Of a stretch of DNA of 64,000 nt, positions 25,154 through 33,634 are shown one piece after another. The stretch comes from Amycolatopsis endophytica (GTDB taxonomy: Bacteria; Actinomycetota; Actinomycetes; Mycobacteriales; Pseudonocardiaceae), in contig NZ_JACCFK010000001.1 in the NCBI RefSeq assembly GCF_013410405.1, positions 868,001-932,000 of the forward strand, given 5' to 3'. Under the pieces are notes generated by a model. It saw only the letters and a program-made list of their open reading frames with translations. It was not told the origin of the DNA and did no database searches. Both the position numbers and the translations under genes were made by a program. Position 1 is the stretch's first letter. Each line of letters begins with the position of its first letter.

Positions 25154-25174
25154 TCAGGACAGATTCTGTCCTGA
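25154..25174. promoter_or_regulatory. 9-bp-arm palindrome before the epoxide hydrolase remnant
   Basis: TCAGGACAG-ATT-CTGTCCTGA is a perfect 21-nt inverted repeat 20 nt upstream of the remnant start. It looks like an intact repressor operator left behind with a dead gene. The repressor gene is not adjacent. Confidence 0.6.
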
Positions 25175-25210
25175 TGGGCCGCTGCTTGTGCCGGACCTCG
25201 GCCCAGCGGG

Positions 25211-25729
25211 CTATTGCTGCTCGGGCAACAGAGGTTCCACCTTGGCCGCCAAGTCCCGGGCGGCCGGGCAGGCCTTCGCATCATCGCCCGGCCGTGTCAT
25301 CGTCGCCGCGGTCAGGGCACGCGCGTGCTCCCCGACCTCGAGAGCGACTTCACACATCCCCGCGATGCCTGGCTTCCCCTCGCGCCCCTCACGGCCGTTG
25401 ATCTGCAACGGCACGATCTCGGTCGCCTGACCTTCGAACTCGGCCAGCCCCTGGTAGGGATCGAGAGCCAGGGAATACGTACCGTAGTCAGCCTTGCTCG
25501 CATGGCACTCGTTCCGGACGGTCTTGCGCACGCCAGGCTCGAATCCCTGTCCCTCGACCAGTTGGGCGAGCACAGCGCAAGCATCAAGTGCTTTCAAGGA
25601 GTCCTCGACACTCACATTCGCCGACGGGTGCGGCTCCGGCGAGGCCGTTCCCGACACCGTTTGCGAGCAACCGGACAACGTCACCACCGCAGCAGCGGCA
25701 GCCGCCAGGAGAACAATCGAGCGTGGCAT
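25211..25729 (-). CDS. DUF3558-type lipoprotein
   Basis: A 172-residue secreted lipoprotein: a signal peptide of 20 residues ends in the lipobox LSGC, so Cys21 would be lipidated. The rest resembles DUF3558 proteins that are numerous in Pseudonocardiaceae, with paired cysteines (DACAVL, RNECHAS, MCEVAL, ACPAA). ATG 25729 is preferred because AAGGAG lies 10 nt upstream; a GTG at 25738 overlaps the upstream stop as GTGA but leaves one base to that site. It pairs with the helical gene upstream, an arrangement often tied to type VII secretion-like proteins. Function unknown. Confidence 0.8.
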   Translation of the reverse strand: MPRSIVLLAAAAAAVVTLSGCSQTVSGTASPEPHPSANVSVEDSLKALDACAVLAQLVEGQGFEPGVRKTVRNECHASKADYGTYSLALDPYQGLAEFEGQATEIVPLQINGREGREGKPGIAGMCEVALEVGEHARALTAATMTRPGDDAKACPAARDLAAKVEPLLPEQQ

Positions 25730-25734
25730 CTCTG

Positions 25735-26073
25735 TCACTCCTTGAACTGCCCCAGATGCCTGGTGGCGGCCTCGTCAGCAGCATCGTAGTTCCGCACAGC
25801 CGTGTCCAATGCCTGCCGGAGACTCTCCAGGCCCTCTCGAAGCGCCTCGAACACGGGAACCAGCGATTGATCGTCCGAGTCCATAGCCGCTCGCATGTGC
25901 TCCGCAACTGTACGAGCGTATTCGTCGTTGCCGAGTTTCGGGGCTTGCTTGAGGAAGCCGACTCGTGGTGCGAGTTGATCGAGCCGGTGCTGCATCGTCA
26001 CGATCGCACTGCGCAGGTGAATCCCGGTTTCTTCGTCGACCGCCCAGCGGCCCGCTTGGGCATCACCCAGCAT
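25735..26073 (-). CDS. helical protein partner of the lipoprotein; start uncertain
   Basis: The 112 residues from ATG 26073 are alpha-helical and charged (HLRSAIVTMQHRLDQL, MRAAMDSDDQSLVPVFEALR), like the small helical proteins found before DUF3558 lipoproteins. Translation of the same frame further upstream gives protein-like sequence (REQIGDAIANVVGGPEQV) with no ATG or GTG before an in-frame stop; only a CTG at 26166 is available. A GTG at 26203 in another frame (NRAEPHPAAVYAAQ) could be the real start if a one-base shift occurred. The gene may therefore be longer or frameshifted. Confidence 0.6.
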   Translation of the reverse strand: MLGDAQAGRWAVDEETGIHLRSAIVTMQHRLDQLAPRVGFLKQAPKLGNDEYARTVAEHMRAAMDSDDQSLVPVFEALREGLESLRQALDTAVRNYDAADEAATRHLGQFKE

Positions 26074-26215
26074 CTGCCGAGCGCCTTCGGCGAATGTTTT
26101 GACCTGCTCAGGGCCGCCTACGACGTTGGCGATCGCGTCGCCGATCTGCTCGCGTTGCCTGCGCAGCGTACACCGCGGCCGGGTGCGGCTCGGCGCGATT
26201 CACCTCGCCGAACGC

Positions 26216-26258
26216 ACCAAAAACGGCGCGGCACCCGAATCCGGGTACCGCGCCGTTT
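26216..26258 (-). terminator. intrinsic terminator of the acyl-CoA dehydrogenase gene
   Basis: AAACGGCGCGG pairs with CCGCGCCGTTT, and an inner ACCCG/CGGGT pair extends the stem to about 16 bp with one mismatch. On the minus strand the stem is followed by a run of five T. It lies 12 nt after the stop at 26270. This is the clearest Rho-independent terminator in the window. Confidence 0.88.
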
Positions 26259-26269
26259 GCGGAAGAACC

Positions 26270-27430
26270 TCAGCCCTTCAACAGCGAACGCGCCATGACC
26301 ATGCGCTGGATCTGGTTCGTGCCCTCGTAGATCTGGGTGATCTTCGCGTCGCGCATCATGCGTTCCACCGGGAAGTCGCGGGTGTAGCCGGCGCCGCCGA
26401 AGAGCTGCACCGCGTCGGTGGTCACCGACATCGCCACGTCGGACGCGTAGGACTTCGCCGCCGACGCCATGAAACCGGCACGCGCGTCGCCCCGCTCCGA
26501 GGCCGCCGCGGAGGCGTAGACCAGGTGCCGGGCCGCCTCGATCTTCGTGCCCATGTCCGCCAGCATGAACTGCACGCCTTGAAAATCACTGACGAACCGT
26601 CCGAATTGCTTGCGCTCCTTGACATACGCGACCGCCGCGTCCAGCGCGCCCTGCGCGATGCCCAGCGCCTGCGCCCCGATCGTCGGGCGCGTGTGGTCCA
26701 GCGTCCGCAACGCGGTCTTCAACCCGGAGCCCGGCTCACCGACGATGCGGTCCGCCGGAATGGTGCAGTTCTCGAAGTAGATTTCCCGCGTCGGCGAGCC
26801 CTTGATACCCAGTTTCTTCTCCTTGGGCCCGACCGAGAAACCCGGGTCGTCCTTGTGCACCACGAACGCCGAAATCCCGTTCGACTTCTTCGGCGCGTCC
26901 GGATCGGTCACCGCCATCACCGTGTACCACGTCGACTCGCCCGCGTTGGTGATCCACGCCTTCGTCCCGTTGAGCACCCACTGGTCACCGTCCAGCCGCG
27001 CCCGCGTGCGCATCGACGCCGTGTCCGAACCGGCCTCCCGCTCCGACAGCCCGTACGACGCCGTCGCACCGGCCGCGATCTCCGGCAGCACCAGCTTCTT
27101 CAGCTCGTCCGACGCCGACAGGATGATCGGCTGCGTCCCGAGCTTGTTCACCGCCGGGATCAGCGACGCCGACGCGTCGACCCGCGCGACCTCCTCGATC
27201 ACGATGCACGCCGCGATCGCGTCCGCGCCCTGCCCCTCGTACTCGTCCGGGATGTGCACGGCATTGAACCCGGAGGCGTTCAGCGCCTTGAGCGCTTCGG
27301 CGGGATACCGCTCCTGCTCGTCCACCTCGGCGGCGTAGGGCGCGATCTCCTTCTCCGCCAGCGCACGCACGGCGGCACGCAGCTCCTCGTGCTCCTCGGC
27401 CAGCTGGTAGAGGCCCGGGGTCTCCGACAC
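26270..27430 (-). CDS. acyl-CoA dehydrogenase (FadE25-like)
   Basis: An FAD enzyme that oxidises acyl-CoA to enoyl-CoA in fatty-acid or branched-chain breakdown. Motifs: YGLSEREAGSD, WITNAG, LDHTRPTIGAQALGIAQGAL, GGAGYTRDFPVERMMRDAKI and IYEGTNQIQR with the catalytic-base glutamate. It is very close to M. tuberculosis FadE25 (Rv3274c), which also lies just before purEK. The GTG at 27430 is chosen for an AGGAAGG site 7-8 nt upstream, giving 386 residues; in-frame starts at 27439, 27448 and 27472 are less well placed. The divergent acyl-CoA ligase begins 106 nt away. Confidence 0.92.
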   Translation of the reverse strand: MSETPGLYQLAEEHEELRAAVRALAEKEIAPYAAEVDEQERYPAEALKALNASGFNAVHIPDEYEGQGADAIAACIVIEEVARVDASASLIPAVNKLGTQPIILSASDELKKLVLPEIAAGATASYGLSEREAGSDTASMRTRARLDGDQWVLNGTKAWITNAGESTWYTVMAVTDPDAPKKSNGISAFVVHKDDPGFSVGPKEKKLGIKGSPTREIYFENCTIPADRIVGEPGSGLKTALRTLDHTRPTIGAQALGIAQGALDAAVAYVKERKQFGRFVSDFQGVQFMLADMGTKIEAARHLVYASAAASERGDARAGFMASAAKSYASDVAMSVTTDAVQLFGGAGYTRDFPVERMMRDAKITQIYEGTNQIQRMVMARSLLKG

Positions 27431-27523
27431 CTGCGTCACCTTCCTCATACGGGTAAGAAGTCCGTCATCCATGTTAGTGCTCGTTCACCAGCCGGAATTG
27501 TGTTCTGGGCCGCAGATCCGCTC

Positions 27524-27529
27524 TATGGT
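27524..27529 (+). promoter_or_regulatory. -10 element for a leaderless acyl-CoA ligase mRNA
   Basis: TATGGT fits TANNNT and ends 6 nt before ATG 27536, so the first transcribed base would be the start codon. The GGAG 2 nt from the ATG is too close to act as a normal ribosome site, which favours the leaderless reading. Confidence 0.45.
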
Positions 27530-27535
27530 GGAGTG

Positions 27536-29194
27536 ATGCCGATCACTGCTGGGTCATGGCCGCCCCACTTCCCGAGATCGCTGGACTACCCCCTCGTCCC
27601 CGCCGGTTCGATACTGGCCGGTGCCGCCAAGAGGTACGGGGACCGAATCGCGTTCGCCCATCACGACCGCTCCCTGACCTACGCGCAGACCTACCGCGCC
27701 GCGTGCCGGTTCGCCAACGCGCTGCGGGCACAAGGGATCGGGCCCGGCGCGACGGTCGCCATCCACCTGCCGAACTGCCTCGCCTACCCCGTCGCCTATT
27801 ACGGGATTCTGCTCGCCGGCGCCACCTTCACCCCGGCGAACCCGCTGCTGCCGCCCGCCGACCTCGCGCACCAGCTTGCCGATTCGGGCGCGGTGGCCGC
27901 GGTCACGCTCGGCAAGGTCGCGCCGGTGCTGAGCGCGATCCGCGGGCAGACCGCGGTCGAGCTGGTGGTGGTGGTCGCGCCGGACGACCTGACCGACGGC
28001 CAGGCCGAGTTCCAGACCTTCCACGCCGATCAGCCGGACAACCGCCCCGAACTGGACATCGACCCGCGCACCCACCTCGCCCACCTGTCCTACACCGGCG
28101 GCACCACCGGCCGGTCGAAGGGCGTCCGGCTGCCGCACCGCAACGTCGTGGTCAACACGCTGCAGTACGCCTGCTGGGGCACGGGATCGCTGCCCGCGCT
28201 GGACGAGGACGGCGACCTCACGCTCGACCAGGTGGGCAGCGAGGAGGAGTGGACGGTGCGGCTGGGCACCGGACGCGGGATCAACCTGACGCCCTGGTTC
28301 CACGCGATGGGCACCATCGGCGGGCTCAACGCACCCGTGATGGCCGGCGGCTCGACGACGCTGCACGACCGCTTCGACCCGATCGCCTATCTCGCCGACG
28401 CCGAACGTCTGCGGGTCACGTCCATCGGCGGTGCACCCGCCCTGTTCGCGGCGCTACTGGCCAGTCCCGACCTCGCGACCCGTGACCTGTCGTCGGTGCG
28501 CGGGCTCAGCTCCGGTGCCGCTCCCCTGCCGCACGAAATGCTCAAGGCGCTGGCCGCGCGCTTCCCGGACGCGGTGATCTCCGAGGGCTACGGGCTCACC
28601 GAGGTCACGATGGGCGCGACGAGCAACCCCTCGTTCCGGTCCGGCCTGCGCAAACAGGGTTCGGTGGGCGTGCCGGTGTTCGACACCGAGATCAAGATCG
28701 TGCCGCTGGAGGGCGGCGACGAGCCGGTGCCCGACGGCGAGCAGGGCGAGGTGTGCATTCGCGGGCCGCAGGTCATGGAGGGCTACCACCACCGGCCCGA
28801 CGAGACGGCCGCGGTGCTGGTGGACGGGTGGCTGCACACCGGCGACATCGGCGTCCTCGACAAGGACGGTTACCTGTCCATTGTGGATCGCAAGAAGGAC
28901 ATGCTGCTCTACAAGGGGTACAACGTGTACCCGCGGGAGCTGGAGGAGCTGCTGATCGCGCATCCGGGGGTCGCTGCGGCGGCCGTGGTGGGGCGCAAAC
29001 AGGTCGAGGTCGGCGAGCTTCCGGTGGCGTTCGTGGTGCGCGCCGGTGAGAGCGTGACCGAGGAGGAAATTCTCTCCGCGGTCAACGACAACGTGCTGCC
29101 CTACAAGCGGATCCGTGAGCTGCGGTTCGTCGAGGAGATCCCGGTCTCGGCAGCGGGCAAGATCCTCAAACGGGAGCTGCGGCAGCGGCTCTAG
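27536..29194 (+). CDS. long-chain acyl-CoA ligase (AMP-binding)
   Basis: A 552-residue adenylate-forming enzyme that activates a fatty or aromatic acid to its CoA thioester. Motifs in order: SYTGGTTGRSKGV (ATP P-loop), NLTPWFHAMG, SEGYGLTEVTMG (A5), WLHTGDIGVLDKDGYL (A7), DRKKDMLLYKGYNVYPRELE (A8) and the C-terminal lysine in PVSAAGKILKRELRQRL (A10). All catalytic motifs are intact. It is divergent from the acyl-CoA dehydrogenase, so both probably belong to acid degradation. Its TAG overlaps the stop of the convergent pseudogene (CTAG). Confidence 0.92.
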   Translation: MPITAGSWPPHFPRSLDYPLVPAGSILAGAAKRYGDRIAFAHHDRSLTYAQTYRAACRFANALRAQGIGPGATVAIHLPNCLAYPVAYYGILLAGATFTPANPLLPPADLAHQLADSGAVAAVTLGKVAPVLSAIRGQTAVELVVVVAPDDLTDGQAEFQTFHADQPDNRPELDIDPRTHLAHLSYTGGTTGRSKGVRLPHRNVVVNTLQYACWGTGSLPALDEDGDLTLDQVGSEEEWTVRLGTGRGINLTPWFHAMGTIGGLNAPVMAGGSTTLHDRFDPIAYLADAERLRVTSIGGAPALFAALLASPDLATRDLSSVRGLSSGAAPLPHEMLKALAARFPDAVISEGYGLTEVTMGATSNPSFRSGLRKQGSVGVPVFDTEIKIVPLEGGDEPVPDGEQGEVCIRGPQVMEGYHHRPDETAAVLVDGWLHTGDIGVLDKDGYLSIVDRKKDMLLYKGYNVYPRELEELLIAHPGVAAAAVVGRKQVEVGELPVAFVVRAGESVTEEEILSAVNDNVLPYKRIRELRFVEEIPVSAAGKILKRELRQRL

Positions 29195-30021
29195 ATCCGG
29201 GGCAGGACCCGGGCGCGGTAGAACTCGACGGCCGCGCCCGGGTCCTCCTGCGGGAAGTGCAGGAACGGCGTCACGCCCGCGTCCAGCAGCTTGCGTACGG
29301 CCGCGACGTGCACCTCGGGATCCGGGCCGACCGCCCACCGCGACGCGACCTTCGCCAGTGGCGTGGCCTGCGCGGCCTCCTGGATCGCGACCGGGTTCGG
29401 CAGATCGGCCGGCTGCACGGTGAACCGCCACCGCCGCGCGGCCAGGTCGGTCTCCCGCTGGTCGCCCGCCACCGCGAACAGCTCGGCCCACTTCGGCATC
29501 GTGTCCGGGTTCTTCCCCGCCGTCCGCAGCGCCGGGTCCAGAGCGGCTCCGGCACCGGCGGTGGCTGCGCCGGGAGGTCGTACAGCTTGAGCTGGTCCGT
29601 GGAGAAGAACCGGCTCGTTGACCGACTCGCCGGTGCCGAGCCCGAGGAACGTCCGTCCGGGCGCCAGCAGCTCCAGGGAGGCAAACGCTTGCGCCACCTC
29701 GCTCGGGTGGTGCCGGTAGCTGGGACACGTGACGCCGGAACCGAAGCCGACCCGCCGGGTGCGCTCGCCGACCAGCGCGAGCGTCAGCCACGGGAACATC
29801 GAATGCCCCTGGTTGTCCTGCCACGGCTGCTGGTGGTCGCTCGCCCACACGTGGGGGAACCCGGCGTCCTCGGCCTGGCGGGCGAACTCCAGCAGCCGGG
29901 CCGTCGGGAACTGCTCGTGGGACAGCACCAGCCCGACGGGCGCCCGCGCCGACGGCGGCTCGAACCGGACGAACCCGGCCGAGGCAGCGAACATCCCCAG
30001 GCCCCGGCGAGAGATTTCCAT
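29191..30021 (-). pseudogene. F420-dependent hydroxymycolic-acid-dehydrogenase-like oxidoreductase, deleted
   Basis: The product resembles M. tuberculosis Rv0132c, a Tat-exported F420-dependent enzyme: twin-arginine start SRRGLGMFAASAG, VGLVLSHEQFPTARL, then VWASDHQQPWQDNQGHSMFP and GLGTGESVNE. After that the frame is wrong for about 40 codons; another frame shows RFFSTDQLKLYDLPAQPPP, a normal family segment, and then the first frame resumes with KNPDTMPKWAELFAVAGD through to PFLHFPQEDPGAAVEFYRA. Two deletions of roughly 40 residues each, neither a multiple of three but cancelling together, explain this. The F420-site core is lost, so activity is unlikely although the frame is open. Confidence 0.78.
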
Positions 30022-30133
30022 GATCGGCGAATACCCGGCGCGGCCCCGGCTGTGGCGGAGTTCACCTGTTCGAGGTCCCCACACTGGCGATTTCACCGAT
30101 GCCGAGGCAACCGGGTCTCACGACACTTGGTGA

Positions 30134-30796
30134 ATGACCCACAATCTCCGCAACGCGATCCTCCTGGCCTGCGCCGCGCTCGGGGTGGCGGGTACCGCCG
30201 CCGTCGGCACCGCGAGCGCGGACACGAAGGCCGCCTGCTCCGACCTCGAAATCGTCTTCGCCCGGGGCAGCGGAGAGGCGCCCGGCCTCGGCATCACGGG
30301 CACCCCGCTGGTGTCGGACGTGAAGTCCGCGCTGTCGTCGGACTCGGTGTCGTCCTACGCCGTCAACTACGCCGCGAGCTACGACCAGACCAGCGCGGGC
30401 CCCGGCGCCACCGACATGAGCAATCACGTCAAGTCCACCGCGGCCGCCTGCCCGGACACGAAGTTCGCGTTCGGCGGCTACTCGCAGGGCGCGAGCGTCA
30501 CCGACATCGCGATCGGCATCCGGACCGCTCTCGGCACCGGCGGCACGATCCCGGAGGAGCTGGCGCCGCGCGTGGTCGCCGTGATCGCGTTCGGCAACCC
30601 GCTCGGCCTGTACGGGCAGACGATCGGCACCGCCAGCCCGACGTACGGCCCGAAGTCACTGGAGTTCTGCAACCGCGGCGACAACGTGTGTGGCGGTACG
30701 GGCACCGGCCCCGGCTACGGCCACCTGAGCTACGCCCGCGACGGCAGCGTCGACGCCGCCGCGGAGTTCATCGCCAAGCAGTACACCGCGAGCTAG
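30134..30796 (+). CDS. secreted cutinase-family esterase
   Basis: A 220-residue protein with a signal peptide (about 1-29, cleavage near ASA-D) and a cutinase fold. The catalytic triad is visible as Ser117 in GGYSQGAS, Asp183 in RGDNVC and His197 in YGHLSY; cysteines fit the family disulfides. Such enzymes hydrolyse polyester or lipid esters outside the cell. It is transcribed towards purE and shares CTAG with its stop. The ATG at 30134 leaves a normal signal peptide. Confidence 0.93.
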   Translation: MTHNLRNAILLACAALGVAGTAAVGTASADTKAACSDLEIVFARGSGEAPGLGITGTPLVSDVKSALSSDSVSSYAVNYAASYDQTSAGPGATDMSNHVKSTAAACPDTKFAFGGYSQGASVTDIAIGIRTALGTGGTIPEELAPRVVAVIAFGNPLGLYGQTIGTASPTYGPKSLEFCNRGDNVCGGTGTGPGYGHLSYARDGSVDAAAEFIAKQYTAS

Positions 30797-31287
30797 GACT
30801 GCACCCGGGCGCGGAGCTTCGCGTCCTTGTCGAGCACGAGCTGTTCCAGATCGGCCTGGAAGGCGGCCATCTTCTCCCGCAGCGCCGGGTCCTGCGCGGC
30901 CAGGATCCGCACGGCCAGCAGTCCGGCGTTGCGGGCGCCGCCGACCGACACCGTCGCCACCGGGACACCGGCGGGCATCTGCACGATCGACAGCAGCGAG
31001 TCCATGCCGTCCAGGTATTTGAGCGGCACCGGCACGCCGATCACCGGCAGCACCGTCGCCGAGGCGACCATGCCGGGCAGGTGCGCCGCTCCCCCGGCCC
31101 CGGCGATGATCACCTTGATCCCGCGCTCCGCCGCGGTACGGGCGTAGTCGAGCATCCGCTGCGGCGTCCGGTGCGCCGAGTACACGCCGACCTCGTAGGA
31201 CACGCCGAACTCGTCCAGCGCCGTCCCGGCCGCCTCCAGCACGGGCCAGTCCGAATCGCTGCCCATGATCACGCCGACGTCGGTCAC
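30793..31287 (-). CDS. purE: N5-carboxyaminoimidazole ribonucleotide mutase
   Basis: A 164-residue class I PurE, which moves the carboxyl group of N5-CAIR to give CAIR in purine synthesis. Conserved [26 protein letters not shown] and [12 protein letters not shown] are all present. The GTG at 31287 overlaps the purK stop (GTGA), so purK-purE are coupled in the order seen in M. tuberculosis (Rv3276c-Rv3275c). Confidence 0.96.
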   Translation of the reverse strand: MTDVGVIMGSDSDWPVLEAAGTALDEFGVSYEVGVYSAHRTPQRMLDYARTAAERGIKVIIAGAGGAAHLPGMVASATVLPVIGVPVPLKYLDGMDSLLSIVQMPAGVPVATVSVGGARNAGLLAVRILAAQDPALREKMAAFQADLEQLVLDKDAKLRARVQS

Positions 31288-32483
31288 GCGCGCGCTCCTT
31301 TGCCGTGGATGTCGTAGCCGTCGGGCCATTCGGCGTGCGACAGCCAGTGCGCGGCCAGCTTGGCGCGGGTCCGCAGGTTCTCCAGGTCGCCGCCGACGAA
31401 GTTGACGTGCCCGAGTTTGCGACCGGGCCGTTCGCCCTTGCCGTAGAGGTGCACGCGGGCGTCCGGGAAGCGCGCGAACAGGTGGTGCAGCCGCTCGTCG
31501 GGCGTCATCTCGGGGGTTTCCGGCGCGCCGAGGACGTTCGCCATCACCGTCGGCGCGATCAGGTCGGTGACCCCGAGCGGGTAGTCCAGCACGGCACGCA
31601 CGTGCTGCTCGAACTGCGAAGTCGCCGAACCGTCCATGGTCCAGTGGCCGGAGTTGTGCGGGCGCATCGCCAGCTCGTTGACCAGCAGGCCGCCGTCGGT
31701 CTCGAACAGCTCCACGGCCAGCAGGCCCACCACGTTCAGCTCGTTCGCGATCCGCAGGGCCAGCTCCTGCGCCTCGTGCACCTGACGCGATGTGAGGCCC
31801 GGCGCGGGCGCCAGCACCTCGGTGTTGATGCCGTTCTCCTGGACGGTCTCCACGAGCGGCCACGCCGCGCCCTGCCCGAACGGCGAGCGCGCGACCAGCG
31901 CGGACAGCTCGCACTTCATCTCGACGCGCTGCTCGGCCAGCAGCTCGGTGCCCGCGGCCAGCAGCTCGGGGATCAGCATGCGCGCCTGCGCGTCGTCGTC
32001 GACCATCCACACGCCACGGCCGTCGTAGCCGCCGGTGGCCGCCTTCACCACGACCGGCCAGGAGTGCTCCGCGCCGAACTTGAGGACGTCCTCCACATCG
32101 GACACCTCGGCGTAGGGCGGGCACGGGAAGCCGAGCGCGGACAGGTGGTCGCGCATGACCAGCTTGTTCTGCGCGAACGCCAGCGCGTCGGGACCGGGCC
32201 GCACCGTGAAACCCTCGTTGACGAGCGCGAACAGGTGCTCCCACGGCACGTGCTCGTGGTCGAAGGTGACCACGTCGACGGTCTTCGCGAAGTCGCGCAG
32301 CGCGCCCAGGTCGGTGTGGTGACCGATCTGGACACTCCCGGCGACCATCGCGGCCGAGTCGTTCTCGTCGACGGCGAGGATCCGCATCGACTGTCCCAGG
32401 GAGATCGCGGCCTGATGTGTCATCCTGGCGAGCTGGCCGCCGCCCACCATCCCGACGACCGGGAGCCCTGTGCGCTTGTCCAT
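31284..32483 (-). CDS. purK: 5-(carboxyamino)imidazole ribonucleotide synthase
   Basis: A 399-residue ATP-grasp enzyme that carboxylates AIR with bicarbonate and ATP to N5-[21 protein letters not shown] starts the protein, [15 protein letters not shown] is the ATP-binding loop, and [16 protein letters not shown] is the metal/substrate region. Upstream partner of purE, overlapping it by 4 nt. The ATG at 32483 is 6 nt from the preceding membrane glycosyltransferase gene on the opposite side of the start, without overlap, so a compact promoter must lie within that gene's 3' end. Confidence 0.96.
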   Translation of the reverse strand: MDKRTGLPVVGMVGGGQLARMTHQAAISLGQSMRILAVDENDSAAMVAGSVQIGHHTDLGALRDFAKTVDVVTFDHEHVPWEHLFALVNEGFTVRPGPDALAFAQNKLVMRDHLSALGFPCPPYAEVSDVEDVLKFGAEHSWPVVVKAATGGYDGRGVWMVDDDAQARMLIPELLAAGTELLAEQRVEMKCELSALVARSPFGQGAAWPLVETVQENGINTEVLAPAPGLTSRQVHEAQELALRIANELNVVGLLAVELFETDGGLLVNELAMRPHNSGHWTMDGSATSQFEQHVRAVLDYPLGVTDLIAPTVMANVLGAPETPEMTPDERLHHLFARFPDARVHLYGKGERPGRKLGHVNFVGGDLENLRTRAKLAAHWLSHAEWPDGYDIHGKGARA

Positions 32484-32488
32484 AAGGA

Positions 32489-33634
32489 CTACGAGTTTAT
32501 GCGGAGACGCAGCTCACGGGCCGTCAGGCCGAGTATTCCGAGCGCCGCGGCCAGCACATAGGCGTTGCCGGGCACGAACAGCTCCGGACCCCAGCCGAAC
32601 TCCGTGTCGCCACCGTTGGGCACCAGCATCACCACGCAGCTCGCGAAGAACACCGCGACTAAGGTGGCCCAGGCCCGGCGGCCCTTCGACGCGAGCAGCA
32701 CCACCAGCGGCACCGCCCACACCCAGTGGTGCGACCACGACACGGGCGAGACCAGCAGCCCGAAGAACGCCGTGACCAGCAGCGCCGCGAGCGTGTCGCC
32801 GCGCTGGTGCCACCGCCGGACCAGCCACACCGACGGCACCGCGAGCACCGCCCCGATCGCCAGCGCCACCGGGGTCGACCAGGCCGCCTCGTGGGAGGCG
32901 CGGTTGACCAGACCACCGAGCGACTGGTTGAAGATCCACGACACGCCGCCGACCCGGTCCGGGTCGAACGCCGCCTCCGCCCAGTACCGCGAAGCGTCAC
33001 CGGGCATCAGCGCGAACATCACGATCTGCAGCCCCGCGAACGTGCCCAGCGCCCGCAGCCCGTCCCGCCACCGCCCGGTGACGAACAGGTGCGCCACGAA
33101 CACCAGCGGCGTCAGCTTGACCGCGGCCGCGACCCCGGTCAGCACCCCCGACCACCGCGATCCGGCCAGCACCAGCACGTCCAGCACGACCAGCGCGAGC
33201 AGCACCAGGTTGATCTGCCCGAGGAAGATCGTCTTCCACACCGGTTCCAGCGCCAGCGCCGCCACCGTCAACCCGGCCACCGCCCAGCCGCGGAAACGTC
33301 CGCTGACCCGGATCACCACGGCCAGTGCCAGCACCGCGACCGCGGCCAGGATCCCCCAGGTCAGACCGCTGGGCAGGGCGGTCAGCGGCACGAACAGCAG
33401 CGCCGCGGCCGGCGGGTAGGTGAACGGCAGCGACACCCACGAGGGCAGCGTGGTCAGGCGCTCCGGCGTGTAGACGTCGTCGCCGTGCAGGAACGTCAGC
33501 GCACCGGCGCGGTAGACGGCGCTGTCCGCGCCCAGGTGCCAGCCCGCGAGCCAGCAGACCACCCCCACCGCGAACGCGCCCAGGACGAGGGCGCCGACGA
33601 GTGCGGGCTCAGCCCGCGACCGTAACGTCGTCAC
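32489..33634 (-). CDS. GT87-type membrane mannosyltransferase
   Basis: A 381-residue polytopic protein with about ten membrane helices. [19 protein letters not shown] near the N-terminus carries the acidic motif of GT-C enzymes that use polyprenyl-phosphate sugars; [12 protein letters not shown] is the conserved C-terminal signature. GT87 members (DUF2029) act as mannosyltransferases or arabinosyltransferases on envelope glycolipids outside the membrane. It overlaps the upstream paralogue by 26 nt and directly precedes purK on the same strand, 6 nt away. Confidence 0.87.
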   Translation of the reverse strand: MTTLRSRAEPALVGALVLGAFAVGVVCWLAGWHLGADSAVYRAGALTFLHGDDVYTPERLTTLPSWVSLPFTYPPAAALLFVPLTALPSGLTWGILAAVAVLALAVVIRVSGRFRGWAVAGLTVAALALEPVWKTIFLGQINLVLLALVVLDVLVLAGSRWSGVLTGVAAAVKLTPLVFVAHLFVTGRWRDGLRALGTFAGLQIVMFALMPGDASRYWAEAAFDPDRVGGVSWIFNQSLGGLVNRASHEAAWSTPVALAIGAVLAVPSVWLVRRWHQRGDTLAALLVTAFFGLLVSPVSWSHHWVWAVPLVVLLASKGRRAWATLVAVFFASCVVMLVPNGGDTEFGWGPELFVPGNAYVLAAALGILGLTARELRLRINS

